Shown here: one piece after another, positions 26,401 through 35,751 of the stretch
Position numbering within the stretch: position 1 is the first letter of the stretch
Layout: the number at the start of each line of letters is the position of its first letter
Assembly: GCA_964415195.1 (NCBI GenBank)
Contig: CAYPYD010000006.1
Coordinates: 1 to 64,000 of the forward strand
DNA from: WTXA01 sp964415195
Lineage (GTDB): Bacteria; Bacillota; TC1
DNA length: 64,000 bases
Reading direction: 5' to 3'
Program-made: the position numbers and the translations under genes
The notes under the pieces: model-generated
Seen by the model: the letters and a program-made list of their open reading frames with translations, nothing else
Databases searched by the model: none
What the model was told of the DNA's origin: nothing

Positions 26401-27900
26401 ATGGCACCTATTTTAGAAATGAAGAACATTGTTAAACAATTCCCAGGAGTTCTTGCTAATGACAATGTTAACTTAACAGTAGAAAAAGGTTCTATTCACG
26501 CATTAATGGGTGAAAATGGAGCTGGTAAATCTACATTGATGAATATTCTTTATGGTCTTTATGCACCATCAAGTGGACAAATTCTATTTAATGGTCAAGA
26601 GATACAAATTACTTCTCCAAAGCATGCTATCGAGCATGGTATTGGAATGGTGCATCAGCATTTTATGTTGATTCCTGCACTATCAGTTATCGAGAACGTT
26701 GTTCTTGGTAGACCTGAAAACAAAAAAGTCTTGGACTTAAAAAAAGATGCTGAAGCTTTTGTAGCTTTAGGAGCTCGTTATAACATGAAAATAGAACCTT
26801 ATGAATTGATTGAAGACTTAACAGTTGGTCAACAACAAAGAGTTGAGATCTTAAAGTCAATTTACAGAGGAGCAGAGCTTCTTATTCTTGACGAGCCTAC
26901 AGCAGTGTTGACTCCTCAAGAAGTAACAGAATTATTCAAGATTATGACACAACTTAAGGAAGAGGGTAAAACAATTATCTTTATCAGCCATAAGTTGAAA
27001 GAGGTTCTTACTATTTGTGATACAATTACAGTTTTAAGACTTGGTAAGTCTCAACCTTCAGTTCCTTCAGCTGGTACTACAAGAGAAGAATTAGCTGAGA
27101 TGATGGTTGGTAGAAAAGTATTCTTGAATGTTGATAAAGGTCCTTTTAACCCAGGTGATTCAGTTCTTAGAATGGAGAATGTTTTCACTAAAGGTGTTCA
27201 CGGTGCATTAAATGATGTTAGCCTAGATATTAGAAAAGGTGAAATCATGGGTATCGCTGGTGTTGACGGTAATGGACAAGATGCATTAATTGAATCTATT
27301 ACTGGTCTTGATAAAGTTACTCAAGGTCATATATACATCAAAGGAAAAGATATGACTAATGCTACTCCTAGACATGTTCTTGAGCAAAAAGTTTCTCATA
27401 TTCCTGCTGATAGACATAAAAGAGGCATGGTATCTACTATGAGTATTAAGGAAAATATGATTCTTATCAGTTATTATAAAGAGCCTTATCAAAAATTCGG
27501 TTTCTTAAACTGGAAGTTCATTGAAGAACAAGCTGAAGAAATTGTTAAGAGATTTAAAGTTAAAACTCCTAACATCCAAGAACTTGGTGGTAAGTTGTCT
27601 GGTGGTAATCAACAGAAGATGGTTCTAGGAAGAGAATTATCTAGAGATCCAGATTTATGTATTGCTGCTCATCCAGTTCGTGGTTTGGACATTGGTGCTA
27701 CAGAATACGTTCACGAATGCCTAGTAGCTGAAAGAGACAAAGGGAATGCAGTTCTTCTTGTTTCTACTGAGTTAGATGAAGTTTTGACTTTAGCTGACCG
27801 TATAGCTGTTATGTATGAGGGTAGAATTATGGGAATCCTTGAAAAAGAGGAATTCGATATTACTAGAATCGGTATGATGATGGCTGGACAAAATCAGTAA
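26401..27900 (+). CDS. ABC importer ATPase with two nucleotide-binding domains
   Basis: 499 residues, fused double ATPase of the YufO/RbsA type. Domain 1 (1-235): Walker A GENGAGKST near 38-46, signature LTVGQQQRVEIL, Walker B LLILDEPTAVLTPQE. Domain 2 (about 255-499): a degenerate Walker A GVDGNGQD, usual for this family, then signature LSGGNQQKMVLGREL and LCIAAHPVRGLDIGA, in which the usual Gln-Pro-Thr is Ala-His-Pro. Powers the two permeases upstream. GGAGGAGG precedes the ATG. Confidence 0.94.
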   Translation: MAPILEMKNIVKQFPGVLANDNVNLTVEKGSIHALMGENGAGKSTLMNILYGLYAPSSGQILFNGQEIQITSPKHAIEHGIGMVHQHFMLIPALSVIENVVLGRPENKKVLDLKKDAEAFVALGARYNMKIEPYELIEDLTVGQQQRVEILKSIYRGAELLILDEPTAVLTPQEVTELFKIMTQLKEEGKTIIFISHKLKEVLTICDTITVLRLGKSQPSVPSAGTTREELAEMMVGRKVFLNVDKGPFNPGDSVLRMENVFTKGVHGALNDVSLDIRKGEIMGIAGVDGNGQDALIESITGLDKVTQGHIYIKGKDMTNATPRHVLEQKVSHIPADRHKRGMVSTMSIKENMILISYYKEPYQKFGFLNWKFIEEQAEEIVKRFKVKTPNIQELGGKLSGGNQQKMVLGRELSRDPDLCIAAHPVRGLDIGATEYVHECLVAERDKGNAVLLVSTELDEVLTLADRIAVMYEGRIMGILEKEEFDITRIGMMMAGQNQ

Positions 27901-27911
27901 GTAATTATTTG

Positions 27912-27939
27912 AAATAGGAGATAGCGATATCTCCTATTT
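27912..27939 (+). terminator. Intrinsic terminator after the importer ATPase
   Basis: Stem AAATAGGAGATA/TATCTCCTATTT with a GCGA tetraloop and a T-rich tail. The following small gene has its own ribosome site but no clear promoter, so some read-through is likely. Confidence 0.85.
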
Positions 27940-27958
27940 TTTATTTGGAGGTGTTTTC

Positions 27959-28177
27959 ATGGAAAAGGATTTTGCAAGTTTATTATTAGGTATTGTTGCA
28001 GTTTTCTTTATATTTCTTTTTGGTCAGAATGCATATTTAAGTGTAGTTTGTGCTATCATCGGGATTGTTTTTGGTGTTATTAGTATGAGATCTCAAGGAA
28101 GAAAAAAATATTATCTATCAGGTATTGGATTAAGCATGATGGCTATACTTCTATATGCTTTTCCTAAATTCTTTTAG
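27959..28177 (+). CDS. Small membrane protein of unknown function
   Basis: 72 residues with two to three hydrophobic spans (about 6-24, 26-45 and 53-70) separated by a basic loop SMRSQGRKKYYL. The pattern resembles DUF4190-like small membrane proteins but the match is only general. GGAGGTG precedes the ATG. Sits between two terminators behind the importer operon. Function not known. Confidence 0.6.
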   Translation: MEKDFASLLLGIVAVFFIFLFGQNAYLSVVCAIIGIVFGVISMRSQGRKKYYLSGIGLSMMAILLYAFPKFF

Positions 28178-28214
28178 TTATTAAAAGCAACATTAGAAAA
28201 CTACAAATTTAAAG

Positions 28215-28247
28215 AAAGAAGAACCCTAGTAAATAGGGTTCTTCTTT
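28215..28247. terminator. Bidirectional terminator
   Basis: 14-pair stem AAAGAAGAACCCTA/TAGGGTTCTTCTTT with a GTAAA loop, followed by T on both strands. Between the converging genes ending at 28177 and 28291. Confidence 0.88.
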
Positions 28248-28290
28248 TTAACTTTTTACTTTAATATTTATAACTCTACTATTTATTTCT

Positions 28291-29559
28291 TTATTCTACT
28301 AATCTATTATTTCTTTTATTAATAACTATAAAGAATGCACCTGTTATGAATAATAATATTATAGCTAATATCGATAAAGATGATCTGCCTGTTAATACTT
28401 TAACAAGACCATATAGTCCAGGACCGAGTATTGCAGCAAACTTACCGAATATATCATAGAAGCCGAAATACTCTGTTGATCTTTCTGGAGGAACAAGCTT
28501 TCCAAAATATGACCGTGATAGTGCTTGAATACCCCCTTGTGAGGTACCAACTAGTATCGCTAGTATCCAAAATAGGATAAGAGCCTCACCTATTGTCAGG
28601 AAACCTTCTTCAATACCTAATCCCATTACAAATCCTAGTATACAAATAAATATATAAACACATACTGCAGTTAATATTAAGTTTAAGGAACCAAAGCGAT
28701 GTGCAAGTCTACCAAATAGTATAGCAAAGGGAATTGCTACCAATTGGGTTACTAGAAGGGCTAAAATCATCCCTGTTGTGTCTAATCCCAAGCTGGCTCC
28801 ATATGCTGTGGCCATGCTTATAACTGTGTTCACACCATCAATATAGAAGAAATATGCTAAAAGAAAATATAGAACTTTTTTATTACCCCAAATATCCAGC
28901 ATTGTTTTCTTTATATTCTTAAAAGTATTTACTACTATATTTCCTGGGGCTTTTTCTGTATAGTATTTTTGTTTTACATTTATTAGCATTGGTATGCTAA
29001 ATATTGTCCACCAAATTACAGCTATTATTAAGGAGCTTTTTACTGCAATTGTCTTGGACTCCAAGGTCATGATAAGTCCAATTGCAATCAGGAATGGTAT
29101 TGTACTTCCTCCAAAATAGCCCATTGCATAACCCCAGGCTGACACCTTATCCATTCTGTCTTTGGTGGTTATATCAGTTATAAAGGAATCATATATTAAA
29201 CTAGATCCCAGAAAACCTATAAAGGAAAAAATATACCCAACTAGCATTAGTCTCCAATTGTCGGTTATTGCATTAAATAGCGTGAAACTAATTCCTAAAA
29301 CCAGAAATGCTATTAATAGTTTTTTCTTCATGCCCTTGTAGTCGGCTACTGCTCCAAGAATTGGTGCTAGTATGGCCATTGTAAGGGTTGCAATGAAGGT
29401 TCCTATTGCCCACCACATATCTCCTTTACCGTTAATATCATTTACAATTGAAGTGAAATAAACGGGAAATATTGCAGCCATCATTATGGTTGCATAGACT
29501 GAATTTGCCCAATCAAATGTTATCCAGCTTTTTTCTAGCTTTGTAAATTTATCTTTCAT
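28291..29559 (-). CDS. MFS transporter, UMF1/Atg22-like family
   Basis: 422 residues with 11-12 helices. N-terminal KSWITFDWANSVYATIMMAAIFPVYF is the UMF1 (COG2270) signature: a Trp-Ala-Asn-Ser stretch before helix 1. The helix 2-3 loop GAVADYKGMKKK and the late GGIQALSRSYFGKLVPPERSTEYFGFYDIFGKFAAILGP also fit. Substrate unknown; relatives of Atg22 have been linked to amino acid efflux. Starts right after the phosphodiesterase stop (TAGATG), so the two are translationally coupled. Confidence 0.88.
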   Translation of the reverse strand: MKDKFTKLEKSWITFDWANSVYATIMMAAIFPVYFTSIVNDINGKGDMWWAIGTFIATLTMAILAPILGAVADYKGMKKKLLIAFLVLGISFTLFNAITDNWRLMLVGYIFSFIGFLGSSLIYDSFITDITTKDRMDKVSAWGYAMGYFGGSTIPFLIAIGLIMTLESKTIAVKSSLIIAVIWWTIFSIPMLINVKQKYYTEKAPGNIVVNTFKNIKKTMLDIWGNKKVLYFLLAYFFYIDGVNTVISMATAYGASLGLDTTGMILALLVTQLVAIPFAILFGRLAHRFGSLNLILTAVCVYIFICILGFVMGLGIEEGFLTIGEALILFWILAILVGTSQGGIQALSRSYFGKLVPPERSTEYFGFYDIFGKFAAILGPGLYGLVKVLTGRSSLSILAIILLFITGAFFIVINKRNNRLVE

Positions 29560-30813
29560 CTATTTTATTTCTCCTAATGTAATATCTTTTCTGAGTTTAC
29601 CGTCCATATTCCAAGGTTTTATTTTGAGTTGTCTACAGGCTAGTGGCGTTATTTCTAGGAGGTTCCCACCTTCTAGTTTTTTGTTTTTTCTGATTCCTTC
29701 TCCTCTAATGAAGTAGAATACTTTGTAGTTTTCGTTTTGGTTTGTATAGCCATGGTTAGCTAGGAATTTATTTCCGTCATTATGGTATTCCACTCCTACT
29801 GGTGCTTCAATTCCAAAGGCTGCTTTTTGAAGAAATCCACTTTCTTTCATCTCATCTTGACTTAGTAATCTTCTGAATTTATCAGGTTTTTCTTCAATAA
29901 GTTTTTCAAAGTGTACTAGTATTCTGTCCTTTAAGGCCCAGTTGTGTTTGTCTTTTAGGTAGAGGAAAGCAGTTCCTCCGCATGTTTTGAACCATGCTTC
30001 CCATTCCTTGTCGTCTTTTTTAGTCGGTGTCTTTATTTTTAATTCTTTTAGATAGTCATTAGGATTAATAGTTTTTTCTACTGGTAAAGAGCTATGGTCG
30101 CTAAATATGATTATATTGTAGTTTCTGTCTATTTTATTAAGGGCATTTAAGATTGTGCCTATGTGGCCATCCATTCTTTTTAGTGATTCTTTGGTTCTTT
30201 TAGCTTTTAGTCCGTGTTTGTGTTTGTTGGAGTCTGTTTCTATTAAATGAATTAATGCTAGGTTTGGTTTTTTCTTTTCTAGTGTTGTTGTCAGCATTTT
30301 TACAGAGAACTCATCTAAAGCAGGTTGTCTTTTGCCATTAAGTTTACCTCCATATTTTAGAAATCCTCTTAATTGAAAGAAAAAACTCCCATTTAGTAAA
30401 GACATCCATTTTTGACTTTGATTGAACCTTACAGGAAATATTTCTGGCATATTGTAGCTGATGTTGGCTCTTGCTGTTACTGGCCATAGTATAGAAAGTG
30501 TTTTTTGTCCTCTTAGGTTTGCTTGGTCGTATAGGGTTGTTGTTTTGATGTATTTTCTATACCATTGCCATTCTGGTTTATCGTTTCCCGGGTCATGTAC
30601 AAGGTTGTCTATGACACCATGTTTTTCAGGATAGCAGCCTGTTATTACTGATGTGTGTATTGGGTAGGTGTTTGTTACAAATGGTGGTATGACTTTGGTC
30701 ACTAGTGTTCCTTGTGGTAATAGTGCTTTGAAGTTTTCTTGTAGTTTCAAGTATTCTAAGTCTTCTTCTGATAGTGAATCTAGTGATATTATTATTAGCT
30801 TTTTGTCGTTCAT
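29560..30813 (-). CDS. Type I phosphodiesterase/nucleotide pyrophosphatase-like protein
   Basis: 417 residues of the alkaline phosphatase superfamily. Metal-site residues visible: IISLDSLSEE (Asp near 12), the catalytic Thr in TNTYPIHTSVITGCYPEKHG near 47-65, HLIETDSNKHKHG near 205, IIFSDHSS near 240 and NHGY near 367. No signal peptide, so apparently cytoplasmic. Members cleave nucleotides, phosphonates or lipid headgroups. Coupled to the downstream MFS transporter, which hints at a shared substrate path. Confidence 0.85.
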   Translation of the reverse strand: MNDKKLIIISLDSLSEEDLEYLKLQENFKALLPQGTLVTKVIPPFVTNTYPIHTSVITGCYPEKHGVIDNLVHDPGNDKPEWQWYRKYIKTTTLYDQANLRGQKTLSILWPVTARANISYNMPEIFPVRFNQSQKWMSLLNGSFFFQLRGFLKYGGKLNGKRQPALDEFSVKMLTTTLEKKKPNLALIHLIETDSNKHKHGLKAKRTKESLKRMDGHIGTILNALNKIDRNYNIIIFSDHSSLPVEKTINPNDYLKELKIKTPTKKDDKEWEAWFKTCGGTAFLYLKDKHNWALKDRILVHFEKLIEEKPDKFRRLLSQDEMKESGFLQKAAFGIEAPVGVEYHNDGNKFLANHGYTNQNENYKVFYFIRGEGIRKNKKLEGGNLLEITPLACRQLKIKPWNMDGKLRKDITLGEIK

Positions 30814-30924
30814 TGTGTTACCTCATTATATCTACTAATCTTATTAATTTTAATTATTGCTTTCATTATACCCAATCATGGTTAATTATTCTATCTTTAA
30901 TGTACAAATAGACTGTAATAAAAA

Positions 30925-30950
30925 ACAGGGAGTAATTATTTACTCCCTGT
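30925..30950 (-). terminator. Intrinsic terminator of topB
   Basis: 11-pair stem ACAGGGAGTAA/TTACTCCCTGT with a 4-base loop; on the minus strand it runs into six T. Lies 7 bases after the topB stop. Confidence 0.9.
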
Positions 30951-30956
30951 CAAACC

Positions 30957-33002
30957 TTACTTAAAAGAAAATTCCAACCTCATCAATTCCTTGTTATATA
31001 CCAGATACCCATCGAACTTCTTACCCTCATGATTGACAAAACCCTTAATAAAAGCAGTTTTACCTTTGGTTATAAGGGTCTTAAGCTGATTGGCAGTCAG
31101 GTTCTTCTGGCCAACTCTCTTTAAAATGGCATACTTACAGCCATCACGATAACCAGAACAATAATACTTCAACTCACCAATAAGAACAGGCTTACCACAA
31201 ACAGGACAAACAAACTCCGACCTATTCTTCTCCACCCCTACAAACCTTACCTCGTTTTTATTTCCTTTTAGAGTACTCAACATATCAGAACACATAACAT
31301 TAATATCATATAGAAAACTATTGAAAATAGATTTATCCTTAATAATACCATCAAGTCTATACTCCAAATCAGCCGTGTAGGCCACGTCCAACAACTTAGA
31401 ATTCTCAGATAAAAGGATATCAATAATCTGCCTACCCTTGTCAGTAATAACAATAGCCTTCTTCTGATCGGCAATATATTCCCTCTTATATAGAGTCTCA
31501 ATAATAGCACCACGAGTAGCACCAGTACCAATACCCTTTATTTCCTTAAGTTTCTCCTTGATTTCTCCTTCCTCTTCATTATGGATATTTTTCATCTTCT
31601 CCAGAAGAGTAGCCTGAGTAAACAAAGGCTTAGGTTTACTTTCTATTTCTTTTATTTCATATTCAATATTATACTCACCATCAGGTAAAATATCCTTATA
31701 AGTGTGACTGGTATCCTTGTAGACCTTCAAATACCCAAGATCAATAAGCTCCCTCTCAGATCCCTTAAGAACATTCTTAGAGTCAACAATACCCTCATAC
31801 TTAATACTACGATACTGATAATCATCACAATAGTTAGCTAAAAATATAGCAACCACCAAATTAAAAATATTTTTTTCCTCATCACTAAGACTTTGTGGCA
31901 TAGTTCCTGTGGGAGTTATAGCCTCGTGAGCCTCTACCTCACCAACAACCTGCTCATTTATTACCTTTGTAGTTATATGCTCATAACCCTTAAACTTACT
32001 GAAATTACCAAGCCTGGAATTCAACTTATCTGCTGTATTTTGAGTAATAAAATTACAATCAGTTCTAGGGTAGGAAACAGCCTTATGCTTTTCATACAAA
32101 CTCTGTACAATACTTAAAGTACTATCAGCCTTATAGCTCCAGAAGTTATTGGCCAGTTTCTGCAGATCTATAATAGTGGGTAACTTTGGAGGAGCTTTTT
32201 TCTTATCCTCTTTAGTAGAAGTAATTTTGACTTTTTCAGGTAACTCTAATAATTTTTTTTCAGCTTCACCTTTTTTAGCGACCCTAAACTTATCCAACTC
32301 TAGTTCAATGTCTGTGCCTTGTATCTTAGCCTTTATGCCATACTCAATCTTCTTTTGATGACCGGCATTTTCCTTACAACGGTCATAAATCAACTTTAAA
32401 GTAGGAGTCTGAACCCTTCCAACTGACAATACTCCCCCACCTCTGTATTTACAAGAATAGGCTCTAGTCATATTAAGTCCAATAATATAGTCTGATATAG
32501 CCCTGCCATAAGCGGACATCTTCAGACCCTCATATTTCTCCCCCAGCTCTAAATTAGCAAACTGCTCCTTTATTCCATCAGGTGTTAAATCCTTTATTAT
32601 CAATCTCTTAAAAGGTTTATTAACCTTAAAGTAGGCATAAATATTCTGAAAAATAAGCTCGCCCTCTCTATCTGGGTCAGTTGCATTAATCAGACTTTCA
32701 ATATCATCCCTCTTAAGAAGCTGTTCAATAGCTTTTAGTTGACTAGTAGTTCTTTCATTTGGCTTATAGTTGCCAATAATGTTTTCCTCATCAATTTTTA
32801 TAGGCAGGTTTCCTAGATTCCATTTTTGATATTTTTCATCAATTTCACCTGGATCCTTTAATTGTAATAGATGTCCCACAGCCCAGGTTATGATATATTT
32901 ATCACCTTCAATATAGCCGTCTTTTCTCATAGTGCGGTTTTCAATCGCTCCAGCTATATCTCTACCTTGGCTAGGTTTCTCTGCTATGATTAATGTTTTC
33001 AT
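30957..33002 (-). CDS. topB: DNA topoisomerase III
   Basis: 681-residue type IA topoisomerase that decatenates single-stranded DNA. TOPRIM domain with LIIAEKPSQGRDIA (4-17) and DPDREGELIF near 105. The active-site Tyr is in AVSYPRTDCNFI near 310. The C-terminus has a cysteine cluster CPVCGKP...CSGYRDGCKY (about 598-625) and ends in a short repeat-like domain, as in Bacillus TopB. A possible promoter (TTAAAC, 16, TATAAA) precedes it. It stands alone between terminators, and no conjugative genes surround it, so it reads as the chromosomal housekeeping copy. Confidence 0.94.
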   Translation of the reverse strand: MKTLIIAEKPSQGRDIAGAIENRTMRKDGYIEGDKYIITWAVGHLLQLKDPGEIDEKYQKWNLGNLPIKIDEENIIGNYKPNERTTSQLKAIEQLLKRDDIESLINATDPDREGELIFQNIYAYFKVNKPFKRLIIKDLTPDGIKEQFANLELGEKYEGLKMSAYGRAISDYIIGLNMTRAYSCKYRGGGVLSVGRVQTPTLKLIYDRCKENAGHQKKIEYGIKAKIQGTDIELELDKFRVAKKGEAEKKLLELPEKVKITSTKEDKKKAPPKLPTIIDLQKLANNFWSYKADSTLSIVQSLYEKHKAVSYPRTDCNFITQNTADKLNSRLGNFSKFKGYEHITTKVINEQVVGEVEAHEAITPTGTMPQSLSDEEKNIFNLVVAIFLANYCDDYQYRSIKYEGIVDSKNVLKGSERELIDLGYLKVYKDTSHTYKDILPDGEYNIEYEIKEIESKPKPLFTQATLLEKMKNIHNEEEGEIKEKLKEIKGIGTGATRGAIIETLYKREYIADQKKAIVITDKGRQIIDILLSENSKLLDVAYTADLEYRLDGIIKDKSIFNSFLYDINVMCSDMLSTLKGNKNEVRFVGVEKNRSEFVCPVCGKPVLIGELKYYCSGYRDGCKYAILKRVGQKNLTANQLKTLITKGKTAFIKGFVNHEGKKFDGYLVYNKELMRLEFSFK

Positions 33003-33099
33003 TTAATATATAACTCCCTTTATTTAAGCTTTAACTTTTTATAAATCAGTTACTTACAAGTTTAACAAATTTTCTACTTTTTTTCTCAATAAAACATAA

Positions 33100-33131
33100 A
33101 AAACTCCCAAATTATTTAATTTGGGAGTTTT
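33100..33131 (-). terminator. Intrinsic terminator after the EF-Ts paralogue
   Basis: 14-pair stem AAAACTCCCAAATT/AATTTGGGAGTTTT with an ATTT-type loop, followed on the minus strand by TTATGTTTTATT. Confidence 0.88.
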
Positions 33132-33134
33132 AAT

Positions 33135-33977
33135 TTAACCTATAAACATATTATTTGCACAAGCACATTTATTTGGATTATCAGCTTTTTCATATCTAAA
33201 GAATTTATCAATCCTTATAGGGTTTATTAGGCTACTACTTTTTTCCGTCAACATTTCACCTACAGAAATTTTTTCATCCTTGATATATGGTTGGTCAATT
33301 AAGCATAATTCCCTAACGACTTTCTCCATTCTTCCAACAAGTATCTTATCTAATACAATTTGAGGTTTATTAACAAGTCCGGGATCATTCTTAATACTAT
33401 GTAAAATTTCATTTTTCAAACCTTCAAGTGTATCCTCTGGTATCTTTTTACTGGAAATGAACTTCGGTTTCATTGCAATAATCTGCATAGCTAAATCCTT
33501 TTTCACTTCATCGCTAACATGATCAGCATCCAGATTGAAGACGACTGCATATTTACCATTACCATGATTATAGGCATATGGAAAACCATCCTCGATTAAA
33601 TCAAATCGTTTCAATTGAATATTTTCTCTGAACTTCATCACCATACTTCTTACAAGTTCATCAGTTGCCTTACCTTCAGTTATATATTTGCCAATTTCGA
33701 TTACATTTTTTAGAAATTCCGGGCTTCTTGCTACAAAGTCTGTTTCAGTACTTACTTCAAGAATAATTCCTATTCCATTATTTATATCTGCATAGACTAT
33801 GCCTTCTTCTGATTTTCTTTCTGTTTTCTTATCTTGGATTTGTAATCCTTTGGCTTCTAGAGCAGTAAATGCAACATCCACTTTACCATCAGCTTCAGTC
33901 AAGGCTTTTTTGCAATCCATTACTCCAAATCCTGTTTTTTCTCTTAAATATTGTATATCTTTAATTTGATTATTCAT
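33135..33977 (-). CDS. Elongation factor Ts paralogue, divergent
   Basis: 280 residues resembling EF-Ts, the GDP/GTP exchange factor for EF-Tu. The UBA-like N-terminus has YLREKTGFGVMDCKKALTE (10-28), and the EF-Tu contact motif TDFVAR is intact at 79-84. The core dimerisation region is recognisable but divergent. The last residues hold CACANN, not usual for EF-Ts. Canonical tsf sits next to rpsB; here it follows a PadR regulator by 12 bases, so its expression is probably conditional. I leave the symbol blank because this may not be the housekeeping tsf. Could also sequester EF-Tu or act under stress (inference). Confidence 0.82.
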   Translation of the reverse strand: MNNQIKDIQYLREKTGFGVMDCKKALTEADGKVDVAFTALEAKGLQIQDKKTERKSEEGIVYADINNGIGIILEVSTETDFVARSPEFLKNVIEIGKYITEGKATDELVRSMVMKFRENIQLKRFDLIEDGFPYAYNHGNGKYAVVFNLDADHVSDEVKKDLAMQIIAMKPKFISSKKIPEDTLEGLKNEILHSIKNDPGLVNKPQIVLDKILVGRMEKVVRELCLIDQPYIKDEKISVGEMLTEKSSSLINPIRIDKFFRYEKADNPNKCACANNMFIG

Positions 33978-33989
33978 TCTTATCCCTTT

Positions 33990-34526
33990 CTAATTCTTAA
34001 TCCCATTTCTTACCGACTCTATCCATACTAATTCATTTTCATATGTCGATATGAGATTAATTTTAATCATTTTCCATATGAATTCTTCATTTTCATTTCT
34101 CATTGGTATCGCTTCTTGTCTTCGAAGAAGTTCTTGTTCCATGATGATTTTCATTTCTATTGATTCTTTATATTGAGTTAATATAGCAGAAATTTCATCT
34201 GCTTCTAAATCACTGCTGCAGGCTAATTGAATCAAGAAATCTTTCTTAAACTCTGGTGGTTCCTTAGGTGATTCTAATATCCATTTTCTTAGTTCTTTTT
34301 TACCAAGAGTGGTTATAGTATATATCTTCTTTGATGGTGCCCCGTCTTGATGTTTTGTTTCATTTGTTACTAAATCTTTGTTTTGTAAATGTAAAAGTCC
34401 TTTGTATATTTGGTTGTTATTACCTGACCAATATAGGAAGGAAGACTTTTGTATTAGCTTCTTCAAATCATATCCTGTCATGGATTTGGTGTTTAGTAAT
34501 CCTAGTATTGCGTAGTTAAATGACAT
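33990..34526 (-). CDS. PadR-family transcriptional regulator
   Basis: 178 residues: N-terminal winged helix (ILGLLNTKSMTGYDLKKLIQ, then QIYKGLLHLQNKDLVTNE and a wing PSKKIYTITTLGKKELRKWI) plus a C-terminal helical dimer domain, as in the Vir/PadR type. Heads a two-gene operon with the EF-Ts paralogue. Likely binds the inverted repeat over its own -10 at 34561-34575. The ligand is unknown. Confidence 0.9.
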   Translation of the reverse strand: MSFNYAILGLLNTKSMTGYDLKKLIQKSSFLYWSGNNNQIYKGLLHLQNKDLVTNETKHQDGAPSKKIYTITTLGKKELRKWILESPKEPPEFKKDFLIQLACSSDLEADEISAILTQYKESIEMKIIMEQELLRRQEAIPMRNENEEFIWKMIKINLISTYENELVWIESVRNGIKN

Positions 34527-34560
34527 AGCTTGTCCTCTTTTCTGTTCTTATCATAGGTTA

Positions 34561-34589
34561 ATCATAACATATGATATTAGTTTTAGCAA
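34561..34589 (-). promoter_or_regulatory. padR operon promoter with inverted repeat
   Basis: Minus strand: -35 TTGCTA (34584-34589), 17-base spacer, -10 TATGAT (34561-34566). The repeat ATCATAACATATGAT (34561-34575) covers the -10, where autorepression would act. Confidence 0.65.
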
Positions 34590-34600
34590 ATCCATACAAA

Positions 34601-34638
34601 AATAACCTTGAATACATTTATATATATTCAAGGTTATT
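34601..34638 (-). terminator. Intrinsic terminator of the LacI-BMP operon
   Basis: 14-pair stem AATAACCTTGAATA/TATTCAAGGTTATT with a 10-base loop; T-rich on the minus strand (TTTTTGT). Lies 31 bases past the stop of the LacI-family gene. Confidence 0.88.
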
Positions 34639-34669
34639 ACTTTTTAATTAATTCAATTAATAGGATTTT

Positions 34670-35677
34670 CTATTTAATAGATTTAACAGAATCCCTTTCT
34701 ATCAATGAAACAGGAAGAATAATATTTTTAGATTCTATCCTACCATCCTTTATCCTTTCTAAAATACATTCTGCTGCGGCTTCACCCATTTTAAAAGCCG
34801 GAAAATCTAAAGTAGTTAGGGGAGGTATTGATATTAATCCATCATCAAAATTATCAAATCCTAGAATGGAAATATCTTTTGGTACCGATATGCCTAATTT
34901 ATATGCAGCTCCAATGGCACCCATAGCTAACTGATCACTAGCACATACTAAAGCTGTACATTCACATTTACTATTCATTAGCTTAATAAAGGCCTCTTTG
35001 CCACCTAATAAAGACCAATTCGTGTAAAGAACACAATCCTCATAATATATCAAATCCAATTTTTTCATAGTCGATAAGTAAGTTTTCATTCTTATTTCTG
35101 CACTAGTAGTTCCTCTAGCTCCATTTATGAAACCTATCTTGCTATGACCATTATTTTTGAGATGTTTCAACAATTGATACATCCCACTTTCTTCATCAAT
35201 AAATACACTATCAACATCATTACTATCAATCATTCTTTCAATTAAAACAGTAGGTATTTTTTTTGAAATTGCCACAATATCTTCAGACTTTGCAATAGAT
35301 GTAATCATTATTAAACCATCAATCATTTTTTGATCAATAATGCTACAATAGTGTTCTTCCTTTTCTCGTCTTTCATTATAATCTAATAGCAAAACATCTA
35401 TTTTTTCTTCTTCTAATTTAGTCATTATTCCTTGAACCATCTTAGAAATAACTGAGTGATGAATATTAGGTACGATGATTGCAATATAATTACTTGATCT
35501 ACCTACTAGAGCCTTTGCCGCGGGATTAGGATTATAATTTAATTCCTTGATTATTTCTTTTATTCTCTTTTTTGTTTCTTTATTGATATCATCAGTATTA
35601 TTAATTGCACGAGAAACAGTAGAAACAGAAACTCCAGCTTTCTTTGCAATATCCTTTATAGTATATTTCCTAACCAT
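34670..35677 (-). CDS. LacI-family transcriptional regulator
   Basis: 335 residues. Helix-turn-helix YTIKDIAKKAGVSVSTVSRAINN (5-27) and hinge helix NPNPAAKALVGRSSN (50-64), then a periplasmic-binding-like ligand domain with IAIIVPNIHHS, GFINGARGTTSAEIR and GFDNFDDG. Last gene of the BMP-importer operon. The central CG palindromes upstream of that operon (41421-41497) are typical LacI sites. The ligand is probably the imported compound or a derivative (inference). Confidence 0.93.
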   Translation of the reverse strand: MVRKYTIKDIAKKAGVSVSTVSRAINNTDDINKETKKRIKEIIKELNYNPNPAAKALVGRSSNYIAIIVPNIHHSVISKMVQGIMTKLEEEKIDVLLLDYNERREKEEHYCSIIDQKMIDGLIMITSIAKSEDIVAISKKIPTVLIERMIDSNDVDSVFIDEESGMYQLLKHLKNNGHSKIGFINGARGTTSAEIRMKTYLSTMKKLDLIYYEDCVLYTNWSLLGGKEAFIKLMNSKCECTALVCASDQLAMGAIGAAYKLGISVPKDISILGFDNFDDGLISIPPLTTLDFPAFKMGEAAAECILERIKDGRIESKNIILPVSLIERDSVKSIK

Positions 35678-35751
35678 AGTTTAACCACCTCATAATATCA
35701 TCATTATTGTTTATTATACAACAAAATATATATTAATTATGATATTTATTA

